A stretch of DNA of 64,000 nucleotides, taken from positions 1 through 64,000 of the forward strand of contig CAZWTF010000006.1 in the NCBI GenBank assembly GCA_964636815.1, in the 5' to 3' direction. Below, piece by piece: positions 16,833 through 25,853 of this stretch (its first letter is position 1; each line of letters opens with the position of its first letter). Made by a program: the position numbers and the translations under genes. The notes beneath the pieces were generated by a model. The model searched no databases, had not been told where the DNA came from, and saw nothing but the letters and a program-made list of their open reading frames with translations. This DNA comes from SOIL31 sp964636815. Its GTDB lineage: Bacteria > Babelota > Babeliae > Babelales > Vermiphilaceae.

Positions 16833-18212
16833 ATGAAATTAGTCGGTCAACAGTATGAAAAAGTATATGCAATTGTTGCAGCAATTGCTCAGAACAAAGG
16901 ACGTGCACTTTTAGTTGGCGGTGCAGTACGTGATATGGTAATGGGCCGTCCTGTTAAAGACGTGGACATAGAAGTATATGGGCTATTGGAACAACAGCTT
17001 GAAGAGCTGCTTAAAGAATTTGGCCCTGTGAGTTTGGTGGGGAAAGCATTTGGTGTTTTTCGTATTCATGGTCTTGATGTTGATTGGTCTCTGCCCCGTG
17101 CAGATAGCCCAGGGCGCAAGCCAACGGTAGTGATTGATCCATTTATGTCAGTTGAGGCTGCTGCACGTCGTAGGGATCTGACAATGAATGCTATGTCATT
17201 TGATATAATGACAGATCAGTTCATTGATCCGTGTAATGGAATGCGTGATATCAAAGAGAAAATATTGCGAACACCCGATGCACGTTTTTTTGTTCAAGAT
17301 CCATTGCGTTTTTATCGAGTGATGCAGTTTATTGGGCGTTTTGAGATGTACCCTGATGATGCATTGAATCAGTTGTGTAGAGAAATGGATATTACGCAGA
17401 TTTCACGTGAAAGAATTGAAGAGGAGTTTAAAAAACTGTTTTTACATTCACAACGTCCATCGCTTGGTATTCGGTGGTTACGTAAAATTGGACGTTTACA
17501 CGATGTACTACCAGAGCTTGCAGCTACAGTTGATATTGAGCAAAATCCGCAATGGCATCCTGAAGGGGATGTATTTGAGCATACCATGCAATCTATTGAT
17601 GCTGCTGTAGGCTTGATAGGTAAGTATAATAATGAGTTTGATAAGTTAGTGTTATGTTACGCAGCGCTTTGTCATGACTTGGGAAAAGTAACAACTACCA
17701 CAGAAGTTAATGGTGTTATTAAAAGTATAGGTCATGAAAAAGAGAGCAAAACGTTTGCTCGCAGCATGCTAAAGCGTATTACGCATAATGTTGATTTGAT
17801 TAATGCTGTGTCATCATTGGTGTTATATCACATGACTCCGCTGCAGTTTACCAGCAGCAATGCAAAGTTGCCTGCGTACAAAAGGTTAGCAAATAAATTG
17901 TCACACAATGTAAATTTGTTGATGTTGATTGATTTGTGTATTGCAGATAAACGTGGCAGAAATGGTAATAGTCATGAACCTTTAACGTGTGACTTTCCTG
18001 ATGTGGAGCTGTTTAAGGAAAAAGTGTTACAAGCAGGTGTTTCTACAGGTAAAGTTGAGCCTGTATTAAAAGGGGCGGATATTCTTGATATCGTCCAACC
18101 AGGACCACAAATGGGACGATTATTGGATGCGGCATATGAAAAGCAGATTGATGAAGGTGTTGCTGATAAAAATGTTTTAAAAGAGTATGTGAGGAAGATG
18201 GCCAAGAAGTAG
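16833..18212 (+). CDS. cca: CCA-adding tRNA nucleotidyltransferase with HD domain
   Basis: A 459-residue class II nucleotidyltransferase. The N-terminal catalytic head has LVGGAVRDMVMG and the metal-binding DVDIEVYG. The RRRDLTMNAM and QDPLRFYRVMQF motifs belong to the nucleotide-recognition and neck regions. A C-terminal HD phosphohydrolase domain has CHDLGK. It repairs or adds the CCA end of tRNAs, although the three tRNA genes in this window encode CCA, which suggests a repair role. GGAG precedes the ATG. Confidence 0.92.
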   Translation: MKLVGQQYEKVYAIVAAIAQNKGRALLVGGAVRDMVMGRPVKDVDIEVYGLLEQQLEELLKEFGPVSLVGKAFGVFRIHGLDVDWSLPRADSPGRKPTVVIDPFMSVEAAARRRDLTMNAMSFDIMTDQFIDPCNGMRDIKEKILRTPDARFFVQDPLRFYRVMQFIGRFEMYPDDALNQLCREMDITQISRERIEEEFKKLFLHSQRPSLGIRWLRKIGRLHDVLPELAATVDIEQNPQWHPEGDVFEHTMQSIDAAVGLIGKYNNEFDKLVLCYAALCHDLGKVTTTTEVNGVIKSIGHEKESKTFARSMLKRITHNVDLINAVSSLVLYHMTPLQFTSSNAKLPAYKRLANKLSHNVNLLMLIDLCIADKRGRNGNSHEPLTCDFPDVELFKEKVLQAGVSTGKVEPVLKGADILDIVQPGPQMGRLLDAAYEKQIDEGVADKNVLKEYVRKMAKK

Positions 18213-18288
18213 TTGTGTTTTTATTGTTAAAAGCTATATTTATGTAATAAATTTGCGGAATATATAATTAATAAAATGAAGGTTTATC

Positions 18289-18753
18289 ATGAATATAGTG
18301 TATAAAAAAGCATCAGCATTGGTTTTTTCTGTCATTGTAACAACCTCTGCATATGGCATTGAAAATGACAATATGACAGATACAGCAACACAACCAGTAG
18401 CTTCTGTTGCTTGGTATAAAAAAGGTTCGGTGCAAGCTGCAGCGGTTACAGCAACATTGGCAGTTATAGGATATGTTTTTGCAGTACGCACATGTAGGGT
18501 AATGCTGCCAGCATTTATGACAAGTGTAGTTACAGAAAATTCTACTCAAAGCAATGAAGGTACAACTAACTCTCAAATCAGCGATGATATTCAGGTAGTT
18601 GATGCGAGTAATGATGTTCAACTAGTTGCGGAGAAAACTGTAGATACAGCTTTAGATTTTGATGTAAAGAAAATGGCAGAGAAGTTTGTTGCAGAAGCTA
18701 CAAAAGTTGTATCATCAGAAAAAAAGATGAAAAAGATCTTTGAAGAATTATAA
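18289..18753 (+). CDS. Hypothetical exported/membrane protein
   Basis: A 154-residue protein with a signal peptide (about 1-23), a second hydrophobic segment (about 46-66, AAAVTATLAVIGYVFAV) and a hydrophilic, acidic C-terminal part ending in a lysine-rich helix. AAGG lies about 7 nt before the ATG. No known domain is recognised. It is a single-gene unit between cca and a strong terminator. Confidence 0.6.
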   Translation: MNIVYKKASALVFSVIVTTSAYGIENDNMTDTATQPVASVAWYKKGSVQAAAVTATLAVIGYVFAVRTCRVMLPAFMTSVVTENSTQSNEGTTNSQISDDIQVVDASNDVQLVAEKTVDTALDFDVKKMAEKFVAEATKVVSSEKKMKKIFEEL

Positions 18754-18778
18754 TTAATTTTTTTCAGTAATTTAAGTA

Positions 18779-18827
18779 TAAAAAGCGTGTTTTTGGCTCA
18801 GGGGGGGCTAAAAGACACGCTTTTTTT
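18779..18827 (+). terminator. Strong rho-independent terminator
   Basis: AAAAAGCGTGT at 18779-18790 pairs with ACACGCTTTTTTT at 18814-18827. The loop contains a G7 run. It ends the hypothetical gene before argS. Confidence 0.88.
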
Positions 18828-18925
18828 ATGTCTATCGAAATATTCATATTTGTGCTAAAATATATTTCTATAGTTATAGCTATTAAATTATTGTTTAAAA
18901 TTATCTTATTGTGCTCGTCAGCTTA

Positions 18926-18960
18926 CTCCATCTTTGATTTCTTTTTGATGGGGACCCCGG
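18926..18960 (-). repeat. Dispersed double-hairpin element, degenerate copy in the argS leader
   Basis: Read on the minus strand, this is CGGGGTCCCCATC, a spacer, then GATGGAG: the second hairpin and central GGGGTCCCC core of the element seen at 2877 and 55942. The first hairpin is degraded. It lies 27 bp before the chosen argS start and is read through by the open frame that extends argS upstream. Confidence 0.6.
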
Positions 18961-18986
18961 CTGGAGCAATGCGGAAGTTTGCGAAA

Positions 18987-20639
18987 ATGAACAGTATTGA
19001 CCATATTCAAAAAGCGTTTAATGAACACATTAAGACGTTATTCGCTGGGCACGAATTGTCCCAAGATCACTCCCGGTTACATATTAATGTTGATGAATCA
19101 AAGCAGGCATTCGGTAATCTTTCAACTAATGTTGCGCTTGTCCTTGCTAAGGCCTTAAAACGTGTTCCTCGCGAGGTGGCAACAGAGATTGCAAGTTCAT
19201 TTACTCATCCTTTAATACAAAAAGTTGAAGTAGCTGGTCCAGGTTTTATTAATATTTACTTTAAGACAGAGACATTTAAGCTACTTGCGCAGGAGCTTTA
19301 TGAACAAAAAGAGAAATTTTTTAGACCTGATAGTTTAGAAAAAAAATATAATATTTCTCTTGAATTTGTGAGTGCAAATCCAACAGGGCCATTACATTTT
19401 GGTCATGGTAGAGGTGGAATTATAGGCGATGTGCTTGGTAACGTCCTTCGCTTTGTAGGTCATAATGTTACTAAAGAGTTTTATATCAATGACGCAGGTA
19501 ATCAGATACAAAAACTTGGTGAATCATTTAAGGTACGCTGCTTGCAAGCGGCTGGTACAGATGCAGTAATTCCAGAAGATGGATATCATGGGCAATATTT
19601 AGCTGACCTTGCGCAAGATTGTTACGGTGAACTTGGAGAAAAACTCTTTGAAAAACCGGACTCTTTTTTTGCCGGATATGCTAAAGAGAATTTACTTGAG
19701 GCGATAAAAAGCACACTCAAAGATTATGGCATTGAATATGATGTTTGGTTTTCTGAAAAGTCATTACATGCAAGTGATGCAATTCCCAAAGCATTAAAAG
19801 TGTTGCAGCAACATGGGTTGCTTTTTGAACAAGACGGCGCTCTGTGGTTTAAAACAACACAATTTGGTGATGATAAAGATCGTGTGGTGCAAAAATCAAC
19901 GGGTGAATACACCTATATTGCTGCAGACATTGCGTATTTACAAAATAAGATTGATCGTGGGGCCGATAATTTGATGATGATTCTTGGGCACGATCATCAC
20001 AGTTATGTGATGCGTCTTAATGCGGTTAAAAATGGTTTAGGTTATACCGATTTGCCTCTTTCAGTACTTTTGTATCAGCTTGTTAAAATATCAGAAGGTG
20101 GAGCATTGGTGCGTATGTCAAAACGGACAGGTGCCATTGTTGGGCTGCAAGATATTATTGATACAGTTGGCAAAGATGTTGCTCGGTTTTTTTATTTAAA
20201 TCGTAAAGCGGATGCGCAGCTTGAGTTTGATCTTGATTTGGCACTTAAAAAAACAGAAGAAAATCCGGTTTATTACGTGCAGTATGCATACGTACGTACG
20301 GGAAGTATTTTGGCAAAAGCAGCTCAGCAAAATCAGTTAAGCAATATTACTGCTACAGATGCGCAGCATATTGGTCAAGAAGAAGCATTTTTACTTAAAA
20401 AGATAGTGTTTCTTGAGCAACTTTTGATGGATATTACCGTGAATCATCAGACGCACTTACTGACTTATTATGTGCTTGAGCTTGCACAGTTATTCCACCG
20501 GTATTATAGTCATGTACGGGTTATTGATCTGGAAAATATTGAAAAAAGCCGTGCTCGTTTGCTGATGATCGGTTTGTTGAGAAATACGATTGCGCTTGTT
20601 TTGGATATTCTTGGGGTTAGTCATCCAGAAAAAATGTAA
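18987..20639 (+). CDS. argS: Arginyl-tRNA synthetase
   Basis: A 550-residue class I synthetase that charges tRNA-Arg. The Arg-tRNA synthetase N-terminal domain is followed by the HIGH-type motif (SANPTGPLHFGHGRGG), the KMSK-type RMSKRTG, and the all-helical anticodon-binding domain ending GVSHPEKM. The frame is open back to 18828 through a hydrophobic stretch and a repeat element. ATG 18987 is preferred because it has GGAAG 9 nt upstream and begins where ArgRS proteins normally begin. ATG 18969 is a less likely alternative. Confidence 0.94.
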   Translation: MNSIDHIQKAFNEHIKTLFAGHELSQDHSRLHINVDESKQAFGNLSTNVALVLAKALKRVPREVATEIASSFTHPLIQKVEVAGPGFINIYFKTETFKLLAQELYEQKEKFFRPDSLEKKYNISLEFVSANPTGPLHFGHGRGGIIGDVLGNVLRFVGHNVTKEFYINDAGNQIQKLGESFKVRCLQAAGTDAVIPEDGYHGQYLADLAQDCYGELGEKLFEKPDSFFAGYAKENLLEAIKSTLKDYGIEYDVWFSEKSLHASDAIPKALKVLQQHGLLFEQDGALWFKTTQFGDDKDRVVQKSTGEYTYIAADIAYLQNKIDRGADNLMMILGHDHHSYVMRLNAVKNGLGYTDLPLSVLLYQLVKISEGGALVRMSKRTGAIVGLQDIIDTVGKDVARFFYLNRKADAQLEFDLDLALKKTEENPVYYVQYAYVRTGSILAKAAQQNQLSNITATDAQHIGQEEAFLLKKIVFLEQLLMDITVNHQTHLLTYYVLELAQLFHRYYSHVRVIDLENIEKSRARLLMIGLLRNTIALVLDILGVSHPEKM

Positions 20640-20709
20640 CATATTGATAAAAAGCCTATTTGTGGCACAATTAAAATATAAGAATATATACAATATATAG
20701 GAAGATTTT

Positions 20710-21303
20710 ATGAAAATAGATAAAGAAGTATTGCAAGAATTAAGAGATCATACAGGTCTTGGTCTTATGGATTGTCGTAAAGCGTTGGAAGAAACAGGTG
20801 GAGATTTCCAACAAGCGTTAGATTTGCTTCGTAAAAAAGGCGCATCAGTAGCTGCTAAGCGCGCTGACAAAGAAACTGGTGAAGGTCTTATCAAAGCATA
20901 CATTCACCCAGGCGATCGTCTTGGTGTTTTGCTTGAAATTAACTGTGAAACTGACTTTGTTGCGAATACAGAGGCTGTAAGACAGTTTGCACAAGATCTT
21001 TGTTTACAAATCGTTGCAAATAAAGCTATGTATGTATCTTCTGAAAATGTTGATCAAGATTTATTAGCAAAAGAAAGAGAAATCTTCAGAGCCCAAATGG
21101 TAGATTCAGGTAAACCTGATAAGATTATTGACCAAGTGGTTGACGGTAAAATTAAAAAACTTTACAGCGATATTTGTCTTCTTGAACAACCATTTATCAA
21201 AAATGATCAGTTCACAGTTAAACAAGTATTGGAAGATTTAATTGCTAAAACTGGTGAAAGTGTACGTATTAGAAGATTTTGCCGTTTTGAATTAGGCAAG
21301 TAA
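20710..21303 (+). CDS. tsf: Elongation factor Ts
   Basis: A 197-residue nucleotide-exchange factor for EF-Tu. The N-terminal UBA-like domain carries LRDHTGLGLMDCRKAL, and the core has the TDFVAN exchange signature (CETDFVANTE). At 197 residues it is the short type, with one core repeat, as in thermophiles and many reduced genomes, against about 283 in E. coli. AGGAAG precedes the ATG. frr follows 14 bp downstream, but rpsB, its usual partner, is about 10 kb away. Confidence 0.95.
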   Translation: MKIDKEVLQELRDHTGLGLMDCRKALEETGGDFQQALDLLRKKGASVAAKRADKETGEGLIKAYIHPGDRLGVLLEINCETDFVANTEAVRQFAQDLCLQIVANKAMYVSSENVDQDLLAKEREIFRAQMVDSGKPDKIIDQVVDGKIKKLYSDICLLEQPFIKNDQFTVKQVLEDLIAKTGESVRIRRFCRFELGK

Positions 21304-21317
21304 TAAAAGGCACTATT

Positions 21318-21905
21318 ATGTCAGAGATTATTTTAATAGAAAATGATGTGAAAAGTTTCCAAAAACCAATGGAAACTGAAATGGAAAATCCGCTCAAACA
21401 TTTTGAGCGTGAATTGGTAAAAATTCGTACAGGTAGAGCACATACATCAATGATAGAAGATATTCCTGTTATGGTGTATGGACAAGATGCAATGCCGTTA
21501 AAAGGTCTTGGGACTGTTTCTGCTCCTGATGCTCGTTTATTGACGGTGCAACCATGGGATTCATCAATTATTCCTGATATTGAAAAAGCAATTGCTGCAG
21601 CAGGGGTTGGAATATCTCCAGTGAATGATGGCAAAATTATTAGATTGCGTCTTCCTGAAATGAGTTCTGAACGCCGTGAAGAGTTGGTAAAAATGCTTCA
21701 TAAAAAACTTGAAGAATCTCGTGTTACCATCAGAAACGTTCGTAAAGATTTTAAAAACATCATTACTGATGCTAAAAAAGATAAGAAAATTTCTGAAAAC
21801 TTTTACAATAGATTAGAAGAAGTATTACAAAAAATTACTGATCTATATATTGAAAAAGTTGAGACAATGTCTAAGAAGAAAGAAGTAGAACTATCTACGG
21901 TATAA
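21318..21905 (+). CDS. frr: Ribosome recycling factor
   Basis: A 195-residue RRF that splits post-termination ribosomes with EF-G. Family landmarks are LVKIRTGRAHTSM near the N-terminus, GTVSAPDARLLTVQPWD, GKIIRLRLPEMSSERR in the middle, and the helical C-terminus with NVRKDFKN. AAAGG precedes the ATG. It is co-directional with tsf (14 bp gap), and a strong terminator follows, so tsf-frr form one unit. Confidence 0.95.
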   Translation: MSEIILIENDVKSFQKPMETEMENPLKHFERELVKIRTGRAHTSMIEDIPVMVYGQDAMPLKGLGTVSAPDARLLTVQPWDSSIIPDIEKAIAAAGVGISPVNDGKIIRLRLPEMSSERREELVKMLHKKLEESRVTIRNVRKDFKNIITDAKKDKKISENFYNRLEEVLQKITDLYIEKVETMSKKKEVELSTV

Positions 21906-21928
21906 ACTTTCTGAAGTAGAATTATATT

Positions 21929-21969
21929 AAAAGCGAGTGATTATTTTTATAATCGCTCGCTTTTTTTTT
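21929..21969 (+). terminator. Rho-independent terminator of tsf-frr
   Basis: AAAAGCGAGTGATTAT pairs with ATAATCGCTCGCTTT across a short T loop, followed by a run of nine Ts. There is one internal mismatch or G-U pair. Confidence 0.9.
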
Positions 21970-22008
21970 GTAATAAGATGTAAGGTAACAAAAAAAAGGA
22001 GGCCGTAT

Positions 22009-23163
22009 ATGAAAAAAATAATGATATTAATGTTTTTAATGGCAGGATCTGTTGATGCTAAAGTGGTGAGGCAAACGAGACCGGCGGTAACGGTGCCAAC
22101 GCGTCCTGTTGTAATACCAACCCAAATGCCTCCTGTTATAATGCCAGCTCCAAGAATCATTTCTGTACCAACAATTGATCAGGGCGCTATAATAAAAAGA
22201 TTAGATGATCAGCTGAATTCGCCGGTTGAATCCGCATGGAATGATAGAATTAATGATATTTTTGATCTTGCAATGATAGATCGAGACTTAGCTCGAGATT
22301 ATTTTGTAAAAATGAGATCAAAAATGGGAAGTCCAGACGTGAAGTCTATTCAAGTTGAAGAAAAAGTAGTGTCCACGTTGCCAGCTGGTGAAGAGCCAAT
22401 GAAAAGAGCTACAGGAAAACCTGCGCCTTCGCGCAAACCGGCTGTGCTAAAAGAAGGGACAATTGGAATGGCTCAAACTGAAGTTCCATCAGGCGAAGAA
22501 ATGAAAAAAGGTGCACTGCCTGCTCCAAAAAAAGGTGCTCCAAGAGGTGGACCAGCTAAAAATATTGGCGTAAAAACTGAAGTAGCACAACCAGGAGTTC
22601 CTACTAAAGCTGCGCCCAAAGTTGAACAAGTCTTTAGCGCATCCAAGTTACAAGAGTTGGATAATGATAAGCTTGTTGAGATATTTAACGATCTTTTAGA
22701 GAAATTGGGAACTGTATTAAGTAATTGGAATGGAAAGGCCGTTGAAAGAGTAGAAGAAAAAACGAAACATGGTTATAAAGTCTATAACGTGTATGGAGCT
22801 CCGGATACACAATGGAAAAGCCGTTCTGATACATTAAAGAAAGTTCTTATTGCTAAGAATGTTATGCCGCAAGCAGATATTGAACAAAAAATAGCTGACC
22901 GAATAATACAAGTAAGAGCTGAAAAAACTGTAAAACCTATAGTGATTGCTCAACCAGAAGAAAAGCCAAAAGAAGAGTTAACAGAAGAAGATTTGGTAAG
23001 ATTGATCAAAGTACAATTTGCTGAACCTAAAGCAGATCAAATCGGTTGGGTTGTTTCAGTAAAACGTAACATAAGAGCGCTTGACCAATTAAATCATGCT
23101 TCAGCAATGGAATATCATGATAAATTTATCCAACTTACAAAAGAAAAGCCATTTTTGAAATAG
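22009..23163 (+). CDS. Exported proline-rich protein of unknown function
   Basis: A 384-residue protein with a short signal peptide (MKKIMILMFLMAGSVDA), then a proline-, threonine- and valine-rich segment (residues about 20-55), a basic/Pro/Lys linker (about 115-205) and a predicted helical C-terminal part with many charged residues. A perfect AAGGAGG site precedes the ATG. No domain is recognised. The Pro-rich post-signal segment resembles the one in the minus-strand gene at 28655-29200, so these may share an envelope-spanning design. Confidence 0.65.
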   Translation: MKKIMILMFLMAGSVDAKVVRQTRPAVTVPTRPVVIPTQMPPVIMPAPRIISVPTIDQGAIIKRLDDQLNSPVESAWNDRINDIFDLAMIDRDLARDYFVKMRSKMGSPDVKSIQVEEKVVSTLPAGEEPMKRATGKPAPSRKPAVLKEGTIGMAQTEVPSGEEMKKGALPAPKKGAPRGGPAKNIGVKTEVAQPGVPTKAAPKVEQVFSASKLQELDNDKLVEIFNDLLEKLGTVLSNWNGKAVERVEEKTKHGYKVYNVYGAPDTQWKSRSDTLKKVLIAKNVMPQADIEQKIADRIIQVRAEKTVKPIVIAQPEEKPKEELTEEDLVRLIKVQFAEPKADQIGWVVSVKRNIRALDQLNHASAMEYHDKFIQLTKEKPFLK

Positions 23164-23186
23164 GGCCTTTATTTTATTTAAATTTG

Positions 23187-23195
23187 TGGTACATT
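23187..23195 (+). promoter_or_regulatory. Possible extended -10 for the tRNA-Lys/tRNA-Leu unit
   Basis: TGGTACATT lies about 22 bp before tRNA-Lys. It fits the TGGTAnAnT form seen elsewhere in the window; no -35 is evident. Confidence 0.35.
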
Positions 23196-23216
23196 ATTAA
23201 CTATATTTTGATCTTT

Positions 23217-23292
23217 GGGTTGCTAGCTCAATTGGCAGAGCAACAGACTCTTAATCTGTGGGTTCTTGGTTCGAGTCCAAGGCAGCCCACCA
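23217..23292 (+). tRNA. tRNA-Lys (anticodon CTT)
   Basis: The acceptor GGGTTGC/GCAGCCC includes one G-T pair. The anticodon stem CAGA/TCTG holds the loop CTCTTAA, reading CTT (AAG codon). The T arm is TTGG-TTCGAGT-CCAA. CCA is encoded. Confidence 0.93.
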
Positions 23293-23318
23293 CCAAAATA
23301 GTTTTGAAATAAAATAAT

Positions 23319-23403
23319 GCAAGAGTGGCGGAATTGGCAGACGCGCTGGACTTAGGATCCAGTACCGAAAGGTGTGTGGGTTCAACTCCCTCCTCTTGCA
23401 CCA
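23319..23403 (+). tRNA. tRNA-Leu (anticodon TAG)
   Basis: The acceptor GCAAGAG/CTCTTGC pairs. The anticodon stem CTGGA/TCCAG holds the loop CTTAGGA, reading TAG (CUA codons). It has a variable arm and the GGGTTCAACTCCC T arm. CCA is encoded. It lies 26 bp after tRNA-Lys and is followed by a terminator. Confidence 0.94.
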
Positions 23404-23432
23404 AAAAAATACCTCAAAGAAAAAGAAAACTT

Positions 23433-23459
23433 AGATTGGCGAAAGCCAATCTTTTTTTA
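23433..23459 (+). terminator. Terminator of the tRNA-Lys/tRNA-Leu unit
   Basis: AGATTGGC-GAAA-GCCAATCT is a perfect 8-bp stem with a GNRA-type tetraloop, followed by a T run. Confidence 0.92.
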
Positions 23460-23552
23460 TGTCTTATCTCCATTCACATTTCAAATATACCCTTGCAAAT
23501 TTTAACTAAGTGATGCAGTCTTGAAAAAAAAAGTTTTAAGGAGGCGTTGCAA

Positions 23553-24872
23553 ATGAAGCAAAAAATTACGTTGGATAATAGCTCTTTTTTGAGTATAGAA
23601 CATAATTATGACCAATCTAGTTTGTGTCGAGCAACTATAACGGTTGCCAAATCTTTAATAAATACCTTTTTTGATGAAACTGTTGTTGCGTTGAAAAGTA
23701 ATATTCAAGCATATGGATTTCAGCAAGGAGAGGTTCCGATAGAATATATTGGTAAGCAATATAAGTTGAATATTACAGAACATTTGAAAGAGTTTTTTTT
23801 AAAGTTTGGTATTATCAATTTTCTTTTTCAAGAAATAAGATCGCAAAAACTACTTGTTGCAGGTGATCCTCGCCTTGTGGATATTTTTTTAGAGTATGGC
23901 CAAGATGCTCGTTTTGTTTTTGAGTTAAGTGTTTTCCCCATGATTGCTTTGAATGAATGGAAATATTTTCCTTTTAAAGCGCCGCATAGAAAAAATTACA
24001 AAGATCTCGACCGTCAAGTAGAAACATTTGTTCAAGAAGAGGAAAAAAATTTAGAGAAATATAGTGTTGATAAAGGTATATCAATTGGTGATTGGGTAAA
24101 TTTTACTGTTTCAGTTGTTAATAATAAAAATACATTGTTGAATGAGGGTTTTACACAAAGTTTTTGGTTAAAACTTGATAATGAAGATGTTGAAGGACAT
24201 TTACAGTTTCTTTTTATTGGCAAAAAGAAAGGTGATGAATTTATTGTTAGCAATAAGGGCTTACAAGATTATTTTAGTGATCAATTGCGCGTTTCTTATA
24301 ATTTTAAAATTCATGTTGTTGATATTATACCGCATGCTTATTTTTGTTTTGATCAATTTAAAGATCATTTTAGAGTAAAAACTAATAAAGATATGCATAA
24401 AAAATTGATTGAAGTTTTTTCATATCGTAATGATGTTTCACAACGTCTTGCGATGGTTGAAGAAGCATTTAAACTGCTGTTATCGCGGCATCGTTTTTTT
24501 GCACCAAACTATCTTGTTTTACGGCAACAAAAAATAATTTTAGGTGCAATTCAGTCTAATCCTGATTATAATGTGTATAGAAAACAAAAGGACTTTAATT
24601 TTTGGATTCAACAGTTAGCTGAAAAACAAGTAAAAGAAACATTACTTATTGATCAGCTGATTTATCGTGAAAACATAGTTGTTACGCATGAAGATATAGT
24701 AAATTACTTAAATTTAGATAAACGACAACGCATGCGAGAATTTATTTATTTTGGTTTACCAGAATCAAAACATTACGGACAAGAAATGCCGTTGGTAACA
24801 AATGAATTAAGCCGTGTGTGTGCGCGTGAAAAAGCTATTAATTATGTAATTTATTATTTAACTAAAAAATAA
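23553..24872 (+). CDS. tig: Divergent trigger factor (ribosome-associated chaperone)
   Basis: A 439-residue protein with the trigger factor domain order: an N-terminal ribosome-binding domain, a degenerate FKBP-like middle (about 160-250) and a helical C-terminal chaperone domain. The N-terminal part aligns by eye (ITVAKSLINTFFDETV, then YGFQQGEVPIEYI), and FELSVFPMIALNEW matches the F-E-V-x-P-x-x-x-L linker. The ribosome-docking motif GFRxGxxP here reads GFQQGEVP, so the conserved Arg is missing. AAGGAGG precedes the ATG at 23553. It is followed by trxB. Confidence 0.75.
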   Translation: MKQKITLDNSSFLSIEHNYDQSSLCRATITVAKSLINTFFDETVVALKSNIQAYGFQQGEVPIEYIGKQYKLNITEHLKEFFLKFGIINFLFQEIRSQKLLVAGDPRLVDIFLEYGQDARFVFELSVFPMIALNEWKYFPFKAPHRKNYKDLDRQVETFVQEEEKNLEKYSVDKGISIGDWVNFTVSVVNNKNTLLNEGFTQSFWLKLDNEDVEGHLQFLFIGKKKGDEFIVSNKGLQDYFSDQLRVSYNFKIHVVDIIPHAYFCFDQFKDHFRVKTNKDMHKKLIEVFSYRNDVSQRLAMVEEAFKLLLSRHRFFAPNYLVLRQQKIILGAIQSNPDYNVYRKQKDFNFWIQQLAEKQVKETLLIDQLIYRENIVVTHEDIVNYLNLDKRQRMREFIYFGLPESKHYGQEMPLVTNELSRVCAREKAINYVIYYLTKK

Positions 24873-24897
24873 ATATTAATTTAAAAGAAAAGCATCG

Positions 24898-25827
24898 ATG
24901 GAAAGCAAAACTCATAAACTTATTATTGTTGGTTCAGGACCTGCAGGATTAACCGCTGCTATTTATGCGGCCCGTGCAAATCTTGAACCAATTATTATTG
25001 ATGGAGATACCCCTGGTGGGCAATTGATCAAAACATCATATGTTGAAAATTGGCCGGGAGAAAAAAGTATTCTTGGACCACAATTGATGATGAATATGCG
25101 TGATCATGCAAAACATTTTGGTACTCAATTTGTATCAGGGATTGTGACAAAGGTGGATTTTTCTCAGCAACCATTTTCTTTTACTATAGATAATAAAAAA
25201 ACATTACAATCTCATGCCGTGATTATTGCAACGGGAGCAACTCCAAAACGTCTTGGAGTTCCTGGTGAAGATCAATATTGGGGCAAGGGTGTTACAACCT
25301 GTGCAGTGTGTGATGGCGCTTTCTATAAAGATAGAAAAGTGATTGTTATCGGTGGTGGTGATACAGCTATGGAAGATGCATCGTTTTTGAAAAAATTTAC
25401 CAATGATATCACCATTATTCATATTCTAGATAAATTTACTGCATCTCATGCAATGCAACAGCGTGTTATTAGTGATCCTGATATTAAGGTTTATTATACC
25501 AGCACTGTTACTGAAATCCATGGTGATAACCAGACGGTTACGGGTGTTACGATGGTTAACCAGCTTGATGGAAAAGAAACGCAGCTTGAGGCAGATGGTA
25601 TATTTATTGCCGTGGGATTAAGTCCAAATTCTGCTCCATTTAAAGATTATATCAAGTGTAATAAAGGTGGTTGGATAGAAGTGTCTGATCAAACGAGTGC
25701 CAATATTAAGGGTGTGTTTGTTGCTGGTGATGTGCATGATTATCGTTATCGTCAAGCGATAACCTCTGCAGGTGCTGGATGTATGGCAGCACTTGATGCA
25801 GAACGTTACTTATCTGAAATTGAGTGA
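24898..25827 (+). CDS. trxB: Thioredoxin reductase
   Basis: A 309-residue flavoenzyme that reduces thioredoxin with NADPH in the cytoplasm. The FAD-binding GSGPAGLTAAIYAAR lies near residue 13. The redox-active Cys135 and Cys138 (CAVC, against CATC in E. coli) precede the NADPH-binding GGGDTAMEDA. The C-terminal FAD motif is VFVAGDVHD. The length is typical. The ribosome-binding site is weak. It lies 25 bp after the trigger factor gene, probably in the same operon. Confidence 0.95.
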   Translation: MESKTHKLIIVGSGPAGLTAAIYAARANLEPIIIDGDTPGGQLIKTSYVENWPGEKSILGPQLMMNMRDHAKHFGTQFVSGIVTKVDFSQQPFSFTIDNKKTLQSHAVIIATGATPKRLGVPGEDQYWGKGVTTCAVCDGAFYKDRKVIVIGGGDTAMEDASFLKKFTNDITIIHILDKFTASHAMQQRVISDPDIKVYYTSTVTEIHGDNQTVTGVTMVNQLDGKETQLEADGIFIAVGLSPNSAPFKDYIKCNKGGWIEVSDQTSANIKGVFVAGDVHDYRYRQAITSAGAGCMAALDAERYLSEIE

Positions 25828-25853
25828 TTATATATATTTTTTTAAGGGGCTTC

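Noticed and set aside
18828..18986. A 53-residue N-terminal extension of argS with a hydrophobic stretch
   Set aside because: The extension begins in the T-run of a terminator, includes a repeat element and has no counterpart in ArgRS proteins; ATG 18987 has a suitable ribosome-binding site.
23325..23513. A 62-residue plus-strand open frame starting MAELADALDLGSS
   Set aside because: It is the well-known false gene produced by translating a tRNA-Leu; it runs through the tRNA and its terminator.
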